Made by a program: the position numbers and the translations under genes. Below the pieces are notes generated by a model. That model saw nothing but the letters and a program-made list of their open reading frames with translations. It had not been told where the DNA came from and did no database searches. DNA of 64,000 nt from Caryophanales bacterium. Lineage in GTDB: Bacteria > Bacillota > Bacilli > JARBTR01. This document shows positions 63,712 to 64,000 of the stretch, piece after piece. The DNA lies in contig JARBTR010000006.1 of the NCBI GenBank assembly GCA_029240105.1, positions 186,001-250,000 on the forward strand, in the 5' to 3' direction. Within the stretch, counting starts at the first letter, position 1; each line of letters opens with the position of its first letter.

Positions 63712-64000
63712 TTAAAATGTACGAAAACCTGTAGTTGAAATGTAAATTTCACTATTCTTTATTTTTTGTTGCTTATCATAACAATAATGTTTAATTTTAA
63801 TTTTATCCTGCTGAGCCATCTCAATAAATTTTAAGGCGACGTTATTTCGTTCAAGCTCGTTTATATAATTAACTCGGATAATTTCCCCTTTGAAATAAAT
63901 AGTATTTTTATCAATACTAGAGAAACTTGGTAAAGAAATTGTTCCTGTAACTACATCACCCTTTTTAAGCCTTAAATCCAGTCTACATAAACATGAGATT
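63712..64000 (-). CDS. PilZ-like c-di-GMP-binding domain protein, C-terminal part (runs off the window)
   Basis: The minus-strand frame is open from the window edge to a TAA at 63712 (about 95 codons): RLDLRLKKGDVVTGTISLP, then KGEIIRVNYINELERNNVA and ALKFIEMAQQDKIKIKHYCYD (parts quoted). The last segment, with F-I and Q-x-x-I spacing, matches the end of PilZ domains, which bind c-di-GMP; the RxxxR and (D/N)xSxxG motifs would lie in the missing N-terminal part. The product ends with ISTTGFRTF. With a GGDEF protein at 38-39 kb it points to c-di-GMP signalling in this organism. Confidence 0.65.
   Translation of the reverse strand, partial: ISCLCRLDLRLKKGDVVTGTISLPSFSSIDKNTIYFKGEIIRVNYINELERNNVALKFIEMAQQDKIKIKHYCYDKQQKIKNSEIYISTTGFRTF

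Noticed and set aside
1-64000. rRNA or tRNA genes, prophage or intact insertion sequence
   Set aside because: No conserved rRNA segments, no cloverleaf with CCA-adjacent T-arm GTTCGAATC-type signature in context, and no transposase, integrase or phage structural protein were seen.

Overview
The window is AT-rich DNA from a motile, endospore-forming member of the Bacillales (Bacillaceae/Planococcaceae type). This rests on the uvrB, minJ, ctpB and ftsEX neighbourhood (the order seen around these genes in Bacillus subtilis), a sporulenol/squalene-hopene cyclase, the CtpB protease, a ylqG-ylqH pair, two chemoreceptors, a CarD-type regulator, a T-box leader and AGGAGG-type ribosome binding sites. 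Genus and species cannot be fixed from sequence reading alone; Psychrobacillus- or Lysinibacillus-like organisms are plausible guesses. Intact coding regions cover most of the window. I saw no rRNA, tRNA, CRISPR array, prophage or intact insertion sequence.

Layout. 1-9.2 kb (minus strand): 5' end of uvrA, a NUDIX hydrolase lying between uvrA and uvrB, two kinds of intergenic repeat, uvrB behind a LexA-type operator, minJ, ctpB, and an ftsE-ftsX-M23 peptidase operon for cell-wall hydrolysis at division. 9.3-17.6 kb: an MFS exporter behind a structured leader, beta-carbonic anhydrase, a Gfo/Idh/MocA oxidoreductase, a CopZ-like Fe-S/Zn protein, a UMF1-family transporter, exoA, a YcaQ-like protein and a FrnE-like DsbA protein. 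17.7-31.8 kb: an ECF sigma factor with its membrane partner, an LCP ligase, a rhodanese-fold protein without the catalytic cysteine, an FMN-binding protein, a membrane-anchored TPR/NHL pair, a quinol nitric oxide reductase with an Fnr-like box, DUF421, SelO, a YczE-like protein and a lipoprotein sugar dehydrogenase.

32-41 kb: small ORFs, a second copy of the 170-186 bp repeat, an FG-GAP-like protein, an EamA transporter, and a compact operon on the minus strand: a Cys-cluster PAS-GGDEF protein, a class II aldolase fused to a methylthioribose-kinase-like domain, and an MtnA-like isomerase. The last two genes encode all three activities (kinase, isomerase, aldolase) of a 5-deoxyribose / 5-methylthioribose disposal (DHAP shunt) route. 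An isochorismatase-family hydrolase, a GNAT enzyme and CarD follow.

41.5-49.2 kb: a histidine phosphatase; a three-gene amino-sugar cluster (MupG-like hydrolase, GlmU-like nucleotidyltransferase, SIS isomerase); and an NSS-family transporter plus a UPF0597/CyuA-like enzyme behind a T-box leader. I read that T-box as tryptophan-specific, from specifier UGG and from UGGC opposite discriminator base G73, which suggests the transporter imports tryptophan. 49.3-64 kb: a divergent polysaccharide deacetylase, ylqH and ylqG, the triterpene cyclase, a multi-PAS histidine kinase, two divergent chemoreceptors (one behind a SigD-like promoter), a DUF4153 membrane protein and the C-terminal part of a PilZ-like protein cut by the window edge.

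The observations I rate highest are the aldolase-kinase fusion operon with its GGDEF neighbour, the Trp T-box in front of transporter plus UPF0597 gene, the MupG/nucleotidyltransferase/SIS cluster, the structured MFS leader, and the dispersed and tandem intergenic repeats near uvrB.
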